This document shows positions 12,738-14,722 of a stretch of DNA of 14,722 nt, one piece after another. The DNA lies in assembly GCA_018816605.1 (NCBI GenBank), contig JAHIVS010000614.1, positions 1 through 14,722 of the forward strand, in the 5' to 3' direction. The position numbers and the translations under genes were made by a program. Position 1 is the first letter of the stretch. The number at the start of each line of letters is the position of its first letter. This stretch comes from Pseudomonadota bacterium. GTDB lineage: Bacteria; Desulfobacterota; Desulfobacteria; Desulfobacterales; Desulfobacteraceae. Under the pieces are notes generated by a model. The model ran no database searches, had not been told where the DNA came from, and saw only the letters and a list, made by a program, of their open reading frames with translations.

Positions 12738-14722
12738 ATGCCCGAAAACACACTGTCCGCGACATCGGTTGGCAAAGTAGTTTCGCTGCAGGGATCGGCC
12801 CAGGCCTTATCCCATGGAGAATTAAGGACACTTTCGTCTGGCAGCGACATTTTCCAGGGAGACACCCTGGTAACGACCCAGGGAAGCCAGCTGGAGGTTC
12901 AATTTTTGGACCGGACCTCCCTTTCGCTCGGAGAAAACAGTGAAATCAGCATAAATTCCTATGTGTATGATACAGAAACGCCCGGCAATTCAGACCTGCT
13001 GCTTCAAATGACCAAGGGTGTTTTCCGGACCATTACCGGAGAAATCGCAGAACAGAACCCGGACAATTTTAAACTGAAATCTCCCCTGGCCGCCATCGGG
13101 ATTCGCGGCACCACGGTTGTCAGTGACGTCAGCGGCGCCACGGAAAGGCATGGGGTTGAAGATATCGGCCCGGGCCATGTTCTGGTGGTCCAGGACCGCA
13201 TGGGCAATATCCAGTTTATCAGTGATCCTTTGAAAATCATTGATTTTTTGGAAAACCAACCCATCCAGCCGGCCCGCCCGCTGACCCAGGAAGAACGCAG
13301 TTATTTTCAATCCAGGGCCCCCATCCGGGGTGCCGAAATCCCGGCCGGCACAAATGAAGAGGATGGCACCCAAGGGGAAGACGACGGAAATGCCAATGGC
13401 GGGGCAGGGGAAACCGGTGACGGACCGGATGGCAACGAGGGACAGGAACAGGGCGGCACCGTTGCTACCGGTCAAATGGCCTATAAGGTTCTCGACCTCA
13501 TTGATTTTTCCGCTATGGCTTCGCCGCTATTCTTTGCTGCCGATGCCCGGATGAGAGAAACACTAAAGGATCCGGTTGACAATCCCCCAACCCTTTTTGC
13601 CCGGAATGATCCGGATACCACTGCACAAACCGAACCGGATGAACCGGTACCCGCACCCGATCCCCTACCGATCCCTTCACCCGATCCGGCACCTGAACCA
13701 ACACCTGAACCAACACCTGAACCAACACCTGAACCAACACCTGAACCAACACCTGAACCAACACCTGAACCAACACCTGAACCAACACCGCCAACCGATC
13801 CCAATAATCAGACCCTGTACGGAACATCCGTCGCTGGCATCCTTTCCGGCGGGACGGGCAATGACACCCTTTGGGGGTATGCCGGAAACGATACCCTATA
13901 CGGAGATGACTCGGGGAATAACAGCATTTCCGGCGATGATGTCCTTTATGGGGGAGATGACGATGACCTGCTGGACGGGGGGCCCGGCAATGATGCTCTC
14001 TATGGTGAGGGCGGAGAAGACAAACTCATCGGGGGCCCGGGAAACGACACCCTGGACGGCGGCCCCTTTGATCCCAAAAACAATTTTGACAGCGTGACCT
14101 ACCAGAATGACCCCGCCGGCATTGTCGGCACGCTTTCATATAACCATGCCACCAAATCTTTTGCCGGATCTACCATCACCGACGGCTGGGGAAATACCGA
14201 TACCCTGTCCAATGTCTCTACCATTTACGGATCTGCCTACAACGACACCCTGACCGTCACCGTCACAGATACAGACAATAAATTTGAAGGCAGTTGGCAT
14301 CTATGGGGGGCCGCCGGTGCCGATTCTCTGACCGGAACCCCAAACAAAAATGTGTTTGCCATGTACCTGGATTCGCCGGGCGCCGTAACCGTCAACCTTG
14401 CCGCAACCGGTGCTGAAGGCACAGCCGACGACGGGCATGGGTTTCAAGACACCCTTGTTAATATGCGGGGCGCCAGCGGATCAAGCTATCAGGACACCTT
14501 GAACGGGTCGGGCAACAATGACGGCTTTATCGGCTCTTTGGCCAATGACAGCATCAATGGGGGGGCAGGGGACCATGACTGGATCTCCTACAATTGGCTG
14601 GAAAATACAGACAGCGATTTCAGCGGGGTGAACATCGTTCTGGAGACATCTGCCGGCACCTTAATCGGCACGGCAACAGGCAAAAACAGCATTGCGGCCG
14701 ACATCTTCACCGACACCCTGAT
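12738..14722 (+). CDS. FecR-domain RTX-like calcium-binding surface protein, 3' end missing
   Basis: An open frame from the ATG (GAGGG upstream, spacing about 7) to the window end, at least 661 residues and truncated by the edge. Order: residues about 9-150 a FecR domain (GKVVSLQGSAQ, GDTLVTTQGS, SPLAAIGIRGTT at 115-126); acidic Gly/Asp/Glu linker about 205-240; Pro-rich stretch with (PEPT)8 at 319-350; RTX-like repeats about 371-445 (GGTGNDTLWG, AGNDTLYGDD, GGPGNDALYG, GGPGNDTLDG), then more degenerate copies about 578-620 (LANDSINGGAGDHD). There is no N-terminal signal peptide, as expected for type I secretion with a C-terminal signal, here beyond the window. RTX repeats fold outside the cell on calcium. 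FecR-plus-RTX layouts occur in large bacterial adhesins. No ABC exporter is in view, and no link to the metabolic block is evident. Confidence 0.85.
   Translation, partial: MPENTLSATSVGKVVSLQGSAQALSHGELRTLSSGSDIFQGDTLVTTQGSQLEVQFLDRTSLSLGENSEISINSYVYDTETPGNSDLLLQMTKGVFRTITGEIAEQNPDNFKLKSPLAAIGIRGTTVVSDVSGATERHGVEDIGPGHVLVVQDRMGNIQFISDPLKIIDFLENQPIQPARPLTQEERSYFQSRAPIRGAEIPAGTNEEDGTQGEDDGNANGGAGETGDGPDGNEGQEQGGTVATGQMAYKVLDLIDFSAMASPLFFAADARMRETLKDPVDNPPTLFARNDPDTTAQTEPDEPVPAPDPLPIPSPDPAPEPTPEPTPEPTPEPTPEPTPEPTPEPTPEPTPPTDPNNQTLYGTSVAGILSGGTGNDTLWGYAGNDTLYGDDSGNNSISGDDVLYGGDDDDLLDGGPGNDALYGEGGEDKLIGGPGNDTLDGGPFDPKNNFDSVTYQNDPAGIVGTLSYNHATKSFAGSTITDGWGNTDTLSNVSTIYGSAYNDTLTVTVTDTDNKFEGSWHLWGAAGADSLTGTPNKNVFAMYLDSPGAVTVNLAATGAEGTADDGHGFQDTLVNMRGASGSSYQDTLNGSGNNDGFIGSLANDSINGGAGDHDWISYNWLENTDSDFSGVNIVLETSAGTLIGTATGKNSIAADIFTDTL
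13692..13787 (+). repeat. Perfect 12-bp tandem repeat, eight copies (PEPT)8
   Basis: CCTGAACCAACA is repeated eight times without a single difference and encodes eight Pro-Glu-Pro-Thr units in a linker between the acidic region and the RTX repeats. Perfect identity, even at third codon positions, points to recent expansion by slippage or recombination. Because the unit is a multiple of three, copy-number change alters linker length without a frameshift. Confidence 0.97.

Noticed and set aside
13481..14097. Frames rich in GSGV, VQVL or NQHL repeats on both strands over the PEPT region
   Set aside because: They are the other reading frames of the 12-bp tandem repeat; only the frame with FecR and RTX motifs runs through the whole region.

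Overview
The window reads as a piece of chromosome from an anaerobic, probably sulfate-reducing deltaproteobacterium (Desulfobacterales-like). This is an inference from gene content: a heterodisulfide-reductase-type Fe-S protein with two CCG domains, a methylcobamide-type methyltransferase of the uroporphyrinogen-decarboxylase (URO-D) family, a radical SAM enzyme, a CoA-acylating-type aldehyde dehydrogenase and a FecR/RTX surface protein. No rRNA, tRNA or CRISPR array is visible. All eleven recognised genes lie on the + strand and no gap exceeds 300 bases.

Block 1 (100-4386) is redox and one-carbon flavoured. It holds an HdrD/DsrK-like Fe-S protein, a polytopic permease (NCS2-like), a 78-residue two-helix membrane protein and an MtaA/MtbA-like URO-D methyltransferase. 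The gaps carry structured DNA: an attenuator-like arrangement ahead of the permease (1468-1531) and a nested inverted repeat after it (2974-3045). A T-rich hairpin follows the methyltransferase.

Block 2 (4528-12568) is the most unusual part. A 31-base perfect A/T-rich dyad and an extended -10 promoter precede a divergent arginase/agmatinase-family ureohydrolase. Then come an ALDH6 (methylmalonate-semialdehyde-dehydrogenase-like) enzyme, a natural fusion of a radical SAM enzyme to a GNAT acetyltransferase, an AIR-synthase-like ATP-binding protein, a 113-residue YdhR-like small protein, a second (SSADH-like) aldehyde dehydrogenase and a histidine-phosphatase-fold protein whose RHG motif reads SHA. 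The radical SAM, GNAT and AIR-synthase families match three families of the conserved cluster known from Synechocystis (sll078x), Mycobacterium smegmatis (MSMEG_056x-057x) and the cyanide-assimilation Nit1C cluster. Here they appear without a nitrilase or flavoprotein in view and sit among a ureohydrolase and two aldehyde dehydrogenases. That suggests a variant pathway that makes or breaks a nitrogen-rich small molecule. A 14-base inverted repeat of REP/MITE type (7427-7510) and a nested hairpin (10138-10193) interrupt the block, so it may not be a single transcript.

Block 3 (12671-14722) starts with its own likely promoter and encodes a large secreted or surface protein cut by the window end. 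It has an N-terminal FecR domain, an acidic linker, a perfect eight-copy PEPT repeat and RTX-like calcium-binding repeats. It is probably unrelated in function to block 2.
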